NCBI GenBank assembly: GCA_017531765.1
Contig: JAFXKJ010000137.1
Coordinates: forward strand, 1-43,970
Source of the DNA: Clostridia bacterium
GTDB lineage: Bacteria; Bacillota; Clostridia; Oscillospirales; CAG-272
DNA: 43,970 nt
Reading direction: 5' to 3'
Position numbers and translations under genes: made by a program. Shown one piece after another: positions 24,709-33,592 of this stretch. Numbering within the stretch: the stretch's first letter is position 1; the number at the start of each line of letters is the position of its first letter. The notes under the pieces are model-generated. The model saw only the letters and a list, made by a program, of their open reading frames with translations, was not told where the DNA came from and made no database searches.

Positions 24709-26562
24709 ATGAATTACTTCACCTATTTTCTCGGACTTTCGGCAGTTTTTCTGTCCCTATTCGGCTACATGACCTTCTTCCACGAAAAATTTAACGTCTC
24801 CCCCGCCTTCACCCCCGTACTTGCGGTAAGCTCCGTCACCGTTCTTCTGTATCTTCTCGGATTTACGGGGTTCCTCGGCGCCTCAAGCATCGTCCTTTAC
24901 ATTCTCGGCATGGCTTTACTTACAAGAAGCATATTTCTGTCCTTCAAGGGGGGGTATGACCCGATAAAATTCATTTTATCCCCGGGAATCGTCGCTTTCT
25001 GTCTGATCTCAGTATTTTTTATCCTTCGGTGCCGCGGAATGAGCGTTCTTCACGTAGATAATTTTTCTCACTGGGCAACCGCCATTAAGGATATGTGCCT
25101 TACCGATTCTTATCCCAAGCTAAGCGGCGCGGTTACGTTCCGCAACTATACGCCCGGCGCCACAGTTTTCATCTATCATGTCTGCCGTGCAGTCAGCTTC
25201 TCTGAGTCTCACGCTCTCATGGCTCAGGGGATCATGATCGCCGCTTGCGGTGCTGTGCTTTTCTGCAAGGCAAGCTTCAAAAGGCCCGTCGCCTTTGTCG
25301 CTGTCATAACCGTATTATTTGCTTCCTTTGCGGCATTCTCTCTCGAGGGCGCGTCCCTCGGAATTTATAACCTGACCGTTGACGGCCTTCTCGCATACGT
25401 TGCCGCGGCAGGAGGCGTTGCAATATTTGCCCACAGACGTGACTTTTTCAGATGTTCACTCCTGCTTTTTCCCCTGACTGTATGGCTCTCCCTCATAAAA
25501 AGCAGCGGCAAAATATTCTCACTGCTGCTGATAATCTTCGTTTTCGCCCTTTTCTTCCGTGATTACTTCAAAAAGACCACGCCTAAACGGAAGCTCACCC
25601 TCTCTGCTGTTTGTGCAGGTACTCTCGGAATTAACCTGCTGCTGCCTTTGCTGTGGGATCTGTACTCTGACATTGTTTTCAAGGGATACCAAAACAAATT
25701 CCCGACGGGTCTTGGCGTTCTCTCAAGTATCGGATCAAAGGATCCCAAATTTCTGAAATCGGTTTTCAAGGGCATGATGGAGGAGCTCATTGATATTTCC
25801 TCACCCACCGCCCAGCTTCTCACAACATCCCTCATCTTCGCTGTGGGAGTATTGATTCTCACCGCTGTCTTCAAAACCAAGGGCAAATTCATGATTGGCG
25901 TTTGCCTAACATCCGCTTCGGTATTGATATTCTATATTGCCGAGCTGTTTATTCTGTACGGCTTCATTTTCTCCGAGGCTGAAGCGTCGATACTTGCATC
26001 ATTCTACAGATATTTCGGTACACTTGAAGTTTTACTGTCACTAATACTCCTTACTGCATCGATCTACACGGTTGATTCCTTTGTTGTCACCGACGGAAAA
26101 GCAGTTTTGTCCTATCTGATTACAAGCGCGTACGTACTTTGCATGGCGATAATGTCTCTGAATGCGGTAAAAGACAATTTGATCCTTCTTGCGGAGCCGT
26201 ACCGTGATGAAGTCACCGTGGATGCACTTGAAAAGAGAGAATATTTCAAAGATTTCTACTCAGGTGTAAGAGAAAAGATCCCCCCTGACTCTTTCGTTAT
26301 TGTGTACACTGAAAAAACTGATTTCTTCACCTCCACACTCCCCCAATACGAGCTTCGCACCACACACTGTATGTTCATTTATCCCTACTTCTCAGGTTTT
26401 CCCGAGATCGCCGAGTCCCGTCTTGAGTACCCCGATTATTTCGTAGTGGAAAGCGGAGGGGAGTCCTTTAAGTCTCTCGCCGCATCCTACGGCTACACAG
26501 TTGTGGGTGACGGCACGGTATATGAGGTAAACAGAGATACAAAGGTCATAACAGTAAAATAA
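24709..26562 (+). CDS. Polytopic membrane protein, GT-C glycosyltransferase-like
   Basis: A 617-residue protein with about 12 hydrophobic segments over residues 1-480 and a soluble C-terminal part of about 120 residues. The first large loop has VDNFSHWATAIKDM (near residue 115), an acidic-histidine pattern seen in GT-C type sugar transferases that use lipid-linked donors, followed by FRNYTPGATVFIYHV. No experimental family can be named with certainty. AAGGAG lies ten bases before the ATG. It follows azlD closely and ends at a strong terminator, so it shares the azl transcript, which is an odd pairing. Confidence 0.6.
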   Translation: MNYFTYFLGLSAVFLSLFGYMTFFHEKFNVSPAFTPVLAVSSVTVLLYLLGFTGFLGASSIVLYILGMALLTRSIFLSFKGGYDPIKFILSPGIVAFCLISVFFILRCRGMSVLHVDNFSHWATAIKDMCLTDSYPKLSGAVTFRNYTPGATVFIYHVCRAVSFSESHALMAQGIMIAACGAVLFCKASFKRPVAFVAVITVLFASFAAFSLEGASLGIYNLTVDGLLAYVAAAGGVAIFAHRRDFFRCSLLLFPLTVWLSLIKSSGKIFSLLLIIFVFALFFRDYFKKTTPKRKLTLSAVCAGTLGINLLLPLLWDLYSDIVFKGYQNKFPTGLGVLSSIGSKDPKFLKSVFKGMMEELIDISSPTAQLLTTSLIFAVGVLILTAVFKTKGKFMIGVCLTSASVLIFYIAELFILYGFIFSEAEASILASFYRYFGTLEVLLSLILLTASIYTVDSFVVTDGKAVLSYLITSAYVLCMAIMSLNAVKDNLILLAEPYRDEVTVDALEKREYFKDFYSGVREKIPPDSFVIVYTEKTDFFTSTLPQYELRTTHCMFIYPYFSGFPEIAESRLEYPDYFVVESGGESFKSLAASYGYTVVGDGTVYEVNRDTKVITVK

Positions 26563-26603
26563 AAAATCTTTGTCGGTCAACGCGCCGACAAAGATTTTTT
26601 ATT
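26558..26603. terminator. Bidirectional terminator between converging operons
   Basis: A perfect 19-bp stem (26558-26576 with 26585-26603) with an eight-base loop TCAACGCG. A- and T-rich ends on both sides let it end both the azl transcript and the minus-strand operon; its 3' end overlaps the last codon of the minus-strand gene. Confidence 0.92.
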
Positions 26604-27859
26604 TACATTCCAAGCATTCCCCGAAGTCTCAGGAGCGTAAGTCTCCTTCTCATGAACGGGGAATATTTTATGCAGTTGTCTATGAGTTCTCGCGGCTTTC
26701 CGATATCGGAATAAGTGATCTTGCATCCCGCCTTCACCATCGCCTCACGGCACTCTTCATATGACGGAACGCTTCTTATCGCACCAACGATATCGTCCCA
26801 TGACCGGTCAAGCATCTCGGGTGTGATCCCGTCGACGATATTGTCCGGAAAGTTTGCCTTATACACGTCATCTCTCATATTACCGTAATACTCAAACACA
26901 TCGTCAAAGTCTACGTTTTCATAAGTAAAGCGGGGCTTACAGCCGTGTGCGATCTCACCGTAAAGCTTCAGCATTTCAAGAGTAGCCACTCCCACATCAT
27001 GTCCGTGGTAATTGGGAATGATACCGTCTCTCAGCTCAACGCACTCAATAAGATGCGCCACAATATGCTCAGAGCCGCTGGCGGGGCGGGAATTCTTCAT
27101 AAAGCTCATGGCGATGCCCGTCTTGAGAAGAGACTCGAATATCTTGCCCGCTGTCTCCTCGTCCTTTTCCGTTACAAGGTGCGCCATCTTCATCAGCTCA
27201 TCCACCGCGCTTCTCGTAAGACTTGCCACTTTTTCGCAGTACACTTCACCCGTAAGGATATTTGATATTTTCCAGTCAACAAGACCCACGTATTTTGCGA
27301 TCATGTCACCGAATCCCGCGCTTTTCAGCTCTGTGGGAGCTGAGGCAAGTATCTTCGTGTCGCCGATGATCACCTCGGGACTTTTTGCGGCGTAGCTTGA
27401 CTTGAACCCGTCAAGCACTATGGGAGAGGTGTCGGAGGCAAAGCCGTCCATTGACGGAGCCGTGGCAAAGATACAAAGCTTTTTCTTCTGCCTTGCAGAA
27501 GCAAGACGGCAGGGATCGTTCACAGATCCCGTACCTACGGACAGAATACCGATATCCTTTCCCGCGATCATCTTTTCAAGCTCACACACATGGTGCATCT
27601 CGGCAACGCGGATGAAATCGTATATCTTACGTTCCACTTCAAAGCCAGCAAGGCTCTCTTCGATTCCCTCTGCCGCCTTAATTGTGTTGCGGTCAGCCAC
27701 AAGGAGCAGCTTTCGCGGAAATCCGTTTTCGCGGAGTATCTCCCCGACGGAGTGAACAAGTCCCCGTCCGATGCGAATATCCCCCACCGCCGTTTCGTGA
27801 CTTCGGCCGCAGGAGCACTCACGCGGGAACTCTTTAATTATTTTCATTATATCAGACAT
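26603..27859 (-). CDS. sn-Glycerol-1-phosphate dehydrogenase, AraM/EgsA type
   Basis: NAD(P)H- and metal-dependent reduction of dihydroxyacetone phosphate to sn-glycerol 1-phosphate. The 418-residue protein has the iron-alcohol-dehydrogenase-like fold with VGTGSVNDPCRLAS (nucleotide loop), FATAPSMDGFAS, a metal-binding AGFGDMIAKY Asp, and His residues in SGSEHIVAHL and NYHGHDVGVA. In Bacillus subtilis araM lies in the arabinose operon; here it also follows a GH127-like enzyme. AAGGA nine bases before the ATG at 27859 is preferred to a GTG ten codons upstream. Other polyol-phosphate dehydrogenase activity is possible. Confidence 0.85.
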   Translation of the reverse strand: MSDIMKIIKEFPRECSCGRSHETAVGDIRIGRGLVHSVGEILRENGFPRKLLLVADRNTIKAAEGIEESLAGFEVERKIYDFIRVAEMHHVCELEKMIAGKDIGILSVGTGSVNDPCRLASARQKKKLCIFATAPSMDGFASDTSPIVLDGFKSSYAAKSPEVIIGDTKILASAPTELKSAGFGDMIAKYVGLVDWKISNILTGEVYCEKVASLTRSAVDELMKMAHLVTEKDEETAGKIFESLLKTGIAMSFMKNSRPASGSEHIVAHLIECVELRDGIIPNYHGHDVGVATLEMLKLYGEIAHGCKPRFTYENVDFDDVFEYYGNMRDDVYKANFPDNIVDGITPEMLDRSWDDIVGAIRSVPSYEECREAMVKAGCKITYSDIGKPRELIDNCIKYSPFMRRRLTLLRLRGMLGM

Positions 27860-27922
27860 GGTAAAAATTCCTTCCGGAGAAAAATCCACTTAGAAAAGTG
27901 TGAAAAATCAATTTCTGCGGTG

Positions 27923-28591
27923 TCACTTAGACGGCTTGCCGTTTTCGTCAAAGGTGATCTTCGGCAGCTTCCAACGGTATTTTGCCGCAAGAAGACGCAT
28001 TGTCACAACGAAAATGAGTACAAAAAAAGTTGCAACCACCTTGTAACTCAAAACACTGCCGATGAGATAGTACAAAAGGCAACCCACAATGGAAACCACC
28101 GCATACACGTGTCTTACGAGAATGTACGGCTTTTCGTTTACAAGCACATCACGGATCACACCGCCGCCGACACCCGTTATAACGCCAAGTGTTATGGCAA
28201 GGAGAACGTTATTTCCAAATGAGGATTCAAGAACACATTCAACACCCGTGATGGAAAACGAAGCCAGTCCCAAAGCGTCAAACAGCACGTTTATCATCTC
28301 CGCCCTACTGCGTATCTTTTTGAATTTTTCACGATATATGTAAGCAAAAGTGAATACGAAAAACGAAGTTAAAATGGCGAGTAACAAGACGGGAAGATTT
28401 GAGAATATCCTCGGCGGAGTGCTTCCGATGATAATATCCCTGATTATACCTCCGCCCACTGCAGTTATACAGCCCACCGTCACCACTCCGAAAACGTCAA
28501 AGCTGCACCCGATGGCAACAAGAGACCCCGAAACCGCAAAGGATACGGTTCCCACAAGCTCCATTATCGTAATTATAATCTCACGTATCAA
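27923..28591 (-). CDS. TRIC-type (UPF0126, YicG-like) cation channel family protein
   Basis: A polytopic protein of about 222 residues with two repeats of three helices, each starting with a glycine-rich pattern: FAVSGSLVAIGC...GGGIIRDII and FSITGVECVLE...GGGVIRDVL. The paired GGGxxRD motifs are the family mark. Some relatives are trimeric K+ channels; the substrate here is unknown. I place the start at the TTG that overlaps the uxaC stop as TTGA (28588-28591), a sign of translational coupling; the frame continues to an upstream TTG at 28624. Confidence 0.85.
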   Translation of the reverse strand: MIREIIITIMELVGTVSFAVSGSLVAIGCSFDVFGVVTVGCITAVGGGIIRDIIIGSTPPRIFSNLPVLLLAILTSFFVFTFAYIYREKFKKIRSRAEMINVLFDALGLASFSITGVECVLESSFGNNVLLAITLGVITGVGGGVIRDVLVNEKPYILVRHVYAVVSIVGCLLYYLIGSVLSYKVVATFFVLIFVVTMRLLAAKYRWKLPKITFDENGKPSK

Positions 28592-29811
28592 AACCGGAAA
28601 TACTCCTTTGCGTTTTCGTAGCAAATTCCCCGTACGATCATGCCGAGGGAGGCTGTGTCACGGGGATATTCACCGTTTTCCACCCATTCTCCCATAAGAT
28701 TACAGAGGATCCTTCTGAAATATTCGTGTCTTGTATAAGAAACGAAGCTTCGCGAGTCGGTAAGCATACCGATGAACGTGCCGAGGCAACCGAGATTGGC
28801 GAGAGCCTTCATCTGTGCTTCCATTCCGTCCTTGTTATCGTTAAACCACCAGCCCGACCCGAACTGAAGCTTACCTCTTGCGGGGCCGCGCTGGAAATTG
28901 CCAAGCATTGTACCGATAACGTAATTGTCCTTGGGATTCAGTGTGTAGATTATGGTTTTCGGCAGAGCATCCTTACATTCAAGCTCATTGAGAATTCGCG
29001 AAAGTCCCCGCGCCACTTCAAAATCGTTTACGGAATCAAATCCCGTATCGGCGCCAAGCTTCTCAAACATTCTTGAATTGTTATTTCTCAGCGCACCTAT
29101 ATGAAGCTGCCATACCCAGCCTCTTTTTGCATATTCTTCCCCGAGGTAGATAAGCTTCTCGATTATGCTGTCGTCCATTTTATCTATGGCGTGGTCTGAC
29201 AGACGGCAGCCGTTCTCGTGAAAATAGTCCATTCTGAGAGGAAGATCGCCCTTCAGGTCCGCAAGATCGGGACGAAAAGCCGGAATCACCTTCGTCTCAA
29301 AGTCACGAAGCTGTTTGTGGTACGCAAGATCGTCGTAAGGATTGTCCGTAGTACAAATGACCTCAACTCCCGATCTTTTTATAAGTCCGCGGCATGAAAA
29401 GGAGTCGTCCTTCAGCTTTTCGTTGACTGCATCCCATATCTCCCTCGCCGTGTCGGCGGAGAGAACAGTATCAATATCAAAATATCTTTTCAACTCAAGG
29501 TGAGTCCAGTGATAAAGGGGATTTCCCATAAGATATGGCATGACGGTGGCAAAGCTCTTCCATTTATCAAAATCGTCTGCGCCGCCCGTGATGTATTCCT
29601 CGTCAATACCCATAGTTCTCATCTGACGCCACTTATAGTGATCTCCGCCGAGGAACAGGTCGCAAGCGTTTTTGAATTTATAGTTTTCGGCGATCATCTT
29701 CGGGGAGAGATGGCAATGGTAGTCGATGATCGGCTGATCCTTGGCAAAGCTGTGATAAAGCATCCTTGCCGTTTCGTTTCTGAGTAAGAAGTTGTCATTT
29801 ATAAAGCTCAT
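28588..29811 (-). CDS. uxaC: Glucuronate/uronate isomerase, compact form
   Basis: Isomerises D-glucuronate to fructuronate and galacturonate to tagaturonate in the cytoplasm. Recognised by IIDYHCHLSP (metal-binding HxH), RGWVWQLHIGALRNNN, DTGFDSVND, LPKTIIYTLNP, FGSGWWFNDNKDG and LTDSRSFVSYTRHEYFRRILC. At 407 residues it is about 60 shorter than E. coli UxaC (470). The missing part lies between AFRPD (about residue 157) and YLGEEYAKRGW (about 210), a region that is long in E. coli; all catalytic segments remain. It is coupled to the TRIC gene by a TTGA overlap. Confidence 0.93.
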   Translation of the reverse strand: MSFINDNFLLRNETARMLYHSFAKDQPIIDYHCHLSPKMIAENYKFKNACDLFLGGDHYKWRQMRTMGIDEEYITGGADDFDKWKSFATVMPYLMGNPLYHWTHLELKRYFDIDTVLSADTAREIWDAVNEKLKDDSFSCRGLIKRSGVEVICTTDNPYDDLAYHKQLRDFETKVIPAFRPDLADLKGDLPLRMDYFHENGCRLSDHAIDKMDDSIIEKLIYLGEEYAKRGWVWQLHIGALRNNNSRMFEKLGADTGFDSVNDFEVARGLSRILNELECKDALPKTIIYTLNPKDNYVIGTMLGNFQRGPARGKLQFGSGWWFNDNKDGMEAQMKALANLGCLGTFIGMLTDSRSFVSYTRHEYFRRILCNLMGEWVENGEYPRDTASLGMIVRGICYENAKEYFRF

Positions 29812-29884
29812 AGTGTATTCTCCGTAATTTTCTGTTACTTTAACAAACCGTAAATATTAAAAGATTAAAAGTTCGCTGTCAAAT

Positions 29885-31726
29885 TCACTTGACAGGCAGC
29901 CATGCGGCAATTACCGTTTCCCAGTCACGTCCCGCGTGAGCGTAATCCACAAGATAAAATTCATCTCCCGCATCGTCAGTAAAGCGCATCTTAACGAGAC
30001 ACGGAACCCCATCCGTTATCACGTTTTCGCAAAGCGTTCCATTCTTCAAAGTACTGAAGACGGAATCTGCCGCCTTTCCCGTACGGCTGTCAGCGGCAAG
30101 AACCAGAGGTCCTCTCGTTACGGCAACGTAGTTATCCTCCGATGCTTCACGGTACACTTTTTCAGGTGCGCCGCTCCAATATCCGTTTATCTTCTCCGAC
30201 ATATCGGTGAAAATGACGTCCTCGTCAAGACCGTCGGGATAGTGAAACTTTAGGCGCATGCCTAACTTCAGCTCAACGGTGTCGTCGCTCCACGTTTTTC
30301 TGTAAACTGCATAACCTGCAGGCACATCTGCCCAGCCGGGATTTCTGAGTCTCAGCGTGAACTCTGCTGGAGCCTCCGTCACCACGTGTATCTTTACGTT
30401 ACCGTCTGCGGGGTAATCCGTGTCAAAAGTAAGCTTAACGGGCACGCCGCCGCAGACAAGCTCTGCTTCACCGCGCTCGTAGAAGTTGACTGTAACTCTG
30501 TCACCCTCCGCCGACACCGCATTTTCAAGAAAGACTCCCACGCCCGCCGCACCTATGCAGGCACAGCATCCGTAATAGCTCATGTCGGGAAGAATCTGAG
30601 TTCCGCCAACCGCTTTCCCCCGTTTACCCGGTGTCAGGGGACTGTAGCTGTCAAAGGGAAGATCGGTGTGCACAATATCAAGCTGGGGATCAGTCTCAAA
30701 AATCGCCTTCACCTCACAGTGCTCCGTATTGAGCGTTCCGAGATATGCATTGTAAAAGGATTTTTCCACGGCATCCGCAAAGGCACTCTCACCCGTCAGC
30801 TTCCACAGACGAGAAAACAGCTTCATCAACGTTACGGTAACGCAGGTTTCATGGGAGATCTCACGTTCGCCTTTTTTTACGGTCTGACGCGCCGACGTGT
30901 GGTCGAACAGCTCATGAGTCATACCGCAGCCGCCGATCACCGATAATTCGGAATCAAGGAGCGCCTTGCCGTAATTCACCACAGCAGTCTTATACTTTTC
31001 CTCTCCCGTTACCTCGTAATACTCCAGGAGTCCCTCAAAGCAGGAGGACAGCTCATACGCCTTGGATACGCCGTACTGATATGGATAGAGACGGTTTTCA
31101 TAGGCAAGCTCAAAAACGTTCACGCCCTCTGCGGCGCCGAGATCCACAATATATTTTGAAAAATCAAGGTATCGTTTCTCCCCTGTCAGACGGTAAAGTC
31201 TCACCATAGGCTCAAGAATTGACGAAGAATTTATACCGAACCAGAAGTTTGAGGTCTTAGTGATCTTCAGCTTTCCCGGACCGACGTGACTCAGAATATA
31301 GTCGGCACAGCGTGTAATGAAAGCGAGGATCTCACCCTTCAGTTTTTCGTCACGGCACACCTCAAGGTAATATTCACAGGCTAAGATCACGTATTTTCTC
31401 CCCCACATATCCCAGCCCGAAAACTCCGTGTCCCTTGTGTACGAGGACACTCTTCCGTCAGCGTCTGCCACGGTAAGCAAATCACGTACGGATTCGGTGA
31501 GTACATCAAAAAGCTTTTCATCTCGCGTATAGCTGTAGACAAGCACCGCGCCGCGCATCATCTTACCCCAATATTCGCCTCTCCAGCCTCGGTTTTCACC
31601 GTCAGGCTGACAGCGGAACTGTTCTGCAAATTTTTTCCACGTGGCTTTATTCATCAGATGCTCCGTTTGCAGAAACATAGCCGTTTCGTGTGCAATTCCG
31701 CTGTAGTTCAGTTTGATTTCAGACAT
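29885..31726 (-). CDS. GH127-like beta-L-arabinofuranosidase (DUF1680)
   Basis: A 613-residue (alpha/alpha)6-barrel glycosidase with C-terminal beta domains. The zinc-site residues of the family are kept: Glu293-Thr-Cys295 (HETC) and Cys387-Cys388 (YYGCCACIG), matching Glu338/Cys340 and the Cys417/Cys418 pair of Bifidobacterium HypBA1, where Cys417 is the nucleophile. KLFSRLWKLTGESAFAD and YNAYLG are also typical. No signal peptide is seen, so it acts on imported oligosaccharides. Related families (GH146 and others) share these motifs, so the linkage is not certain. It lies between the SGNH esterase and uxaC. Confidence 0.85.
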   Translation of the reverse strand: MSEIKLNYSGIAHETAMFLQTEHLMNKATWKKFAEQFRCQPDGENRGWRGEYWGKMMRGAVLVYSYTRDEKLFDVLTESVRDLLTVADADGRVSSYTRDTEFSGWDMWGRKYVILACEYYLEVCRDEKLKGEILAFITRCADYILSHVGPGKLKITKTSNFWFGINSSSILEPMVRLYRLTGEKRYLDFSKYIVDLGAAEGVNVFELAYENRLYPYQYGVSKAYELSSCFEGLLEYYEVTGEEKYKTAVVNYGKALLDSELSVIGGCGMTHELFDHTSARQTVKKGEREISHETCVTVTLMKLFSRLWKLTGESAFADAVEKSFYNAYLGTLNTEHCEVKAIFETDPQLDIVHTDLPFDSYSPLTPGKRGKAVGGTQILPDMSYYGCCACIGAAGVGVFLENAVSAEGDRVTVNFYERGEAELVCGGVPVKLTFDTDYPADGNVKIHVVTEAPAEFTLRLRNPGWADVPAGYAVYRKTWSDDTVELKLGMRLKFHYPDGLDEDVIFTDMSEKINGYWSGAPEKVYREASEDNYVAVTRGPLVLAADSRTGKAADSVFSTLKNGTLCENVITDGVPCLVKMRFTDDAGDEFYLVDYAHAGRDWETVIAAWLPVK

Positions 31727-31760
31727 GATTGATCCCGTACCTTTCTTTGATATTCTCTTA

Positions 31761-32858
31761 TTATACTATTTCGCAAATTCCATTTCGCAAATTAAATTTT
31801 TTCACAAAAAACGCCTTTTCGAGCACGTCCCCCACAGCCTTTGCCATGGAAGCAAAGCCGAGGTCTGTAGGGTGGCATCCGTCAACCGTTCCCTCATTCC
31901 CTGCCAAAGCCATGAGTGCCCTGCCGTCGAGGAAGTACACGTTGCGGTCACCGCTGTCAAGTGCATTGCGGTAGGTGTTCTCGATTATATCACGTCGAAG
32001 CTTAAAGTCCCCCGCCGCCTCATATATTGGAGCTGACATCATAACGATAGGAATCTCGGGGTGAGACTCGCGGATCGTTCTGAACATTTTCTCATGGGTG
32101 CTTCTGAGATGGGAGACTGACGGAGCGTTATGGTCGTAGTCGTACACAAAAGCCGACATTTCAAGAGAGCTTATATACCGAGCCATGTTTTCTTCTCCCC
32201 TTGCGCTTCCCGAGAAGCCCAGGTTGATGTAGTCGGCGTTCAGTCTGCGGCACACGAATCCCTCATAGGATGTTCCGGCACGGGACGCGCACCCGCCCTG
32301 AGTGATTGACGAGCCGTAGAAAACGATGGGTCTTTCGATCTTATAAGGTGGGGGAGCTAATACGGTTGCTTTTTCGCTGAGACCGATGTAAAGCTCACCC
32401 ACGTCGGTATATAAGGGGAAATTAACGGTGATCTCCCGCTGAGTCTCGGAGTCGAATTCAATTATGCTGTCGTATCCTCCCTCTACGTTAAAGGGAGGGA
32501 CGAAAGTAGAAAAATACTTTTCCGTACCGTTCTCCGTGACGTACAAGTCAAAGCCTGCCGAACCGCACAATGTAAAATGCGCCATTTTGCCGATGCTGTA
32601 CATTTTCGCGTGGATGGCAACGTAGGGACTGTCTGTCTTGAAGCGCACTCTGCCCCCCGCAGTGTTGGTGTGAAGGTATCCGACGCCTTCGTTTACGCTC
32701 CACGCCACGTCACATGGCATTCTTCTGAACTGATCCAATTCGTAAAAGACCCCGTGAACGGAAAAAGGAGTTTCACGAACGTCGTAAAACCTAATATCAC
32801 TTTTTCCGTGCCGTGTTTTTACAGCAAAATTAGGGTCTACCTTCGTTATGTCACTCAT
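31761..32858 (-). CDS. SGNH/GDSL-type esterase
   Basis: A 365-residue two-domain protein: an N-terminal beta domain (about 1-170) and a C-terminal SGNH hydrolase domain with block I FYGSSITQGGCASR (nucleophile serine), block II NLGFSGSARGE (glycine), and block V DGCHPTDLGF (Asp-His). This layout is seen in cytoplasmic deacetylase-like enzymes of polysaccharide loci. GGAGG five bases before the ATG at 32858 fixes the start, eleven codons inside the open frame. First gene of the operon. It probably removes acetyl groups from plant oligosaccharides; this is inference. Confidence 0.85.
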   Translation of the reverse strand: MSDITKVDPNFAVKTRHGKSDIRFYDVRETPFSVHGVFYELDQFRRMPCDVAWSVNEGVGYLHTNTAGGRVRFKTDSPYVAIHAKMYSIGKMAHFTLCGSAGFDLYVTENGTEKYFSTFVPPFNVEGGYDSIIEFDSETQREITVNFPLYTDVGELYIGLSEKATVLAPPPYKIERPIVFYGSSITQGGCASRAGTSYEGFVCRRLNADYINLGFSGSARGEENMARYISSLEMSAFVYDYDHNAPSVSHLRSTHEKMFRTIRESHPEIPIVMMSAPIYEAAGDFKLRRDIIENTYRNALDSGDRNVYFLDGRALMALAGNEGTVDGCHPTDLGFASMAKAVGDVLEKAFFVKKFNLRNGICEIV

Positions 32859-32925
32859 ATGAGCCTCCGCATTGTTTTTTGTATAAATCAAAATGGACTT
32901 GTAACGATCAAAACTATTTTAGGAT

Positions 32926-32954
32926 ATTATATCACAAAAAAAGTTGGTGTGCAA
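32926..32954 (-). promoter_or_regulatory. Promoter of the SGNH-GH127-uxaC-TRIC-araM operon
   Basis: Minus strand: TTGCAC (32949-32954), 17 bases, TATAAT (32926-32931) with an extended -10 TG. The -35 box is weak (TTG only), which would suit an activator. The start is near 32919, about 60 bases before the SGNH gene. Confidence 0.65.
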
Positions 32955-33013
32955 GGGGGAGATACACACACCGACATATGGTCTCTTGGTTTGTTCTTTT
33001 CCCGTGAAAAGTA

Positions 33014-33041
33014 TAAAAAAGTAGGGAGCCATGTGACTCCC
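33014..33041 (-). terminator. Terminator of the lipoprotein gene
   Basis: Minus strand GGGAGTCA pairs with TGGCTCCC (one A-C mismatch, two-base loop), followed three bases later by TTTTTT. It lies about 45 bases after the lipoprotein stop. Confidence 0.75.
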
Positions 33042-33083
33042 CAAATAATTATAATACATTTTTCTGTCAAAGAAAATGTCTTC

Positions 33084-33509
33084 TTAATACTTTTTCGTTA
33101 CATTAACATTCGCGTAGCCTGTTGATCCGTCACGGTGAACTACTTGTGAAACATCAAACTTGTAAAAATCAAGTACATCACCGTAATCATCATAAGCAGT
33201 AAACGTTCCCTTGCACTCAATGACCCATCCGTCATCTGTACTGTCCCCGGTTAATGTTGCAATAGAGATATTATCGATCTTAGCCGCCGAAAAAGGCTTA
33301 AGTCTGAAGTAGAGTAAACCGCCCGTGATACTGTCTCTTACTTGATTTGTAGCATCTGTGAAGGTAAACTCCTTTTCTGTGTTGTCGCTTTCTTCACTGT
33401 TATCATCATAATGGTTGAAAGAGTTATCGACAACTTCCTCCTCACCACCGCAAGCACACAACCCAAGACACATCAAAAGCGCAAAAAACAAAGCCAATAC
33501 TTTTTTCAT
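33084..33509 (-). CDS. Small secreted lipoprotein of unknown function
   Basis: A 141-residue protein with a lipoprotein signal: KK, a hydrophobic core, and a lipobox L17-C18-A19 before Cys20. A short acidic Ser/Asn-rich linker (about 22-50) leads to a beta-rich domain of about 90 residues (ISIATLTGDSTDDGWVIECKGTF, YKFDVSQVV), like small immunity or FxLYD-type surface domains but not assignable. AAGGAG lies eight bases before the ATG. Its promoter is the consensus site built into the operators of the divergent XRE gene, so that repressor very likely controls it. Confidence 0.8.
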   Translation of the reverse strand: MKKVLALFFALLMCLGLCACGGEEEVVDNSFNHYDDNSEESDNTEKEFTFTDATNQVRDSITGGLLYFRLKPFSAAKIDNISIATLTGDSTDDGWVIECKGTFTAYDDYGDVLDFYKFDVSQVVHRDGSTGYANVNVTKKY

Positions 33510-33563
33510 TTTATTTTCTCCTTAAACATTATAATAATAAATTAACGGATAACCGTTTATTAT

Positions 33564-33592
33564 ATTATAGACGTTTTCTGTCTAAATGTCAA
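33564..33592 (-). promoter_or_regulatory. Consensus lipoprotein promoter within XRE operators
   Basis: Minus strand TTGACA (33587-33592), 17 bases, TATAAT (33564-33569). Its position relative to the palindromes is identical to that of the promoter at 9513-9541. Confidence 0.85.

Noticed and set aside
33050..33083. Minus-strand TTGACA and TATAAT close together after the lipoprotein gene
   Set aside because: The boxes are only about 11 bases apart, too close for a sigma-A promoter, and a terminator follows at once.
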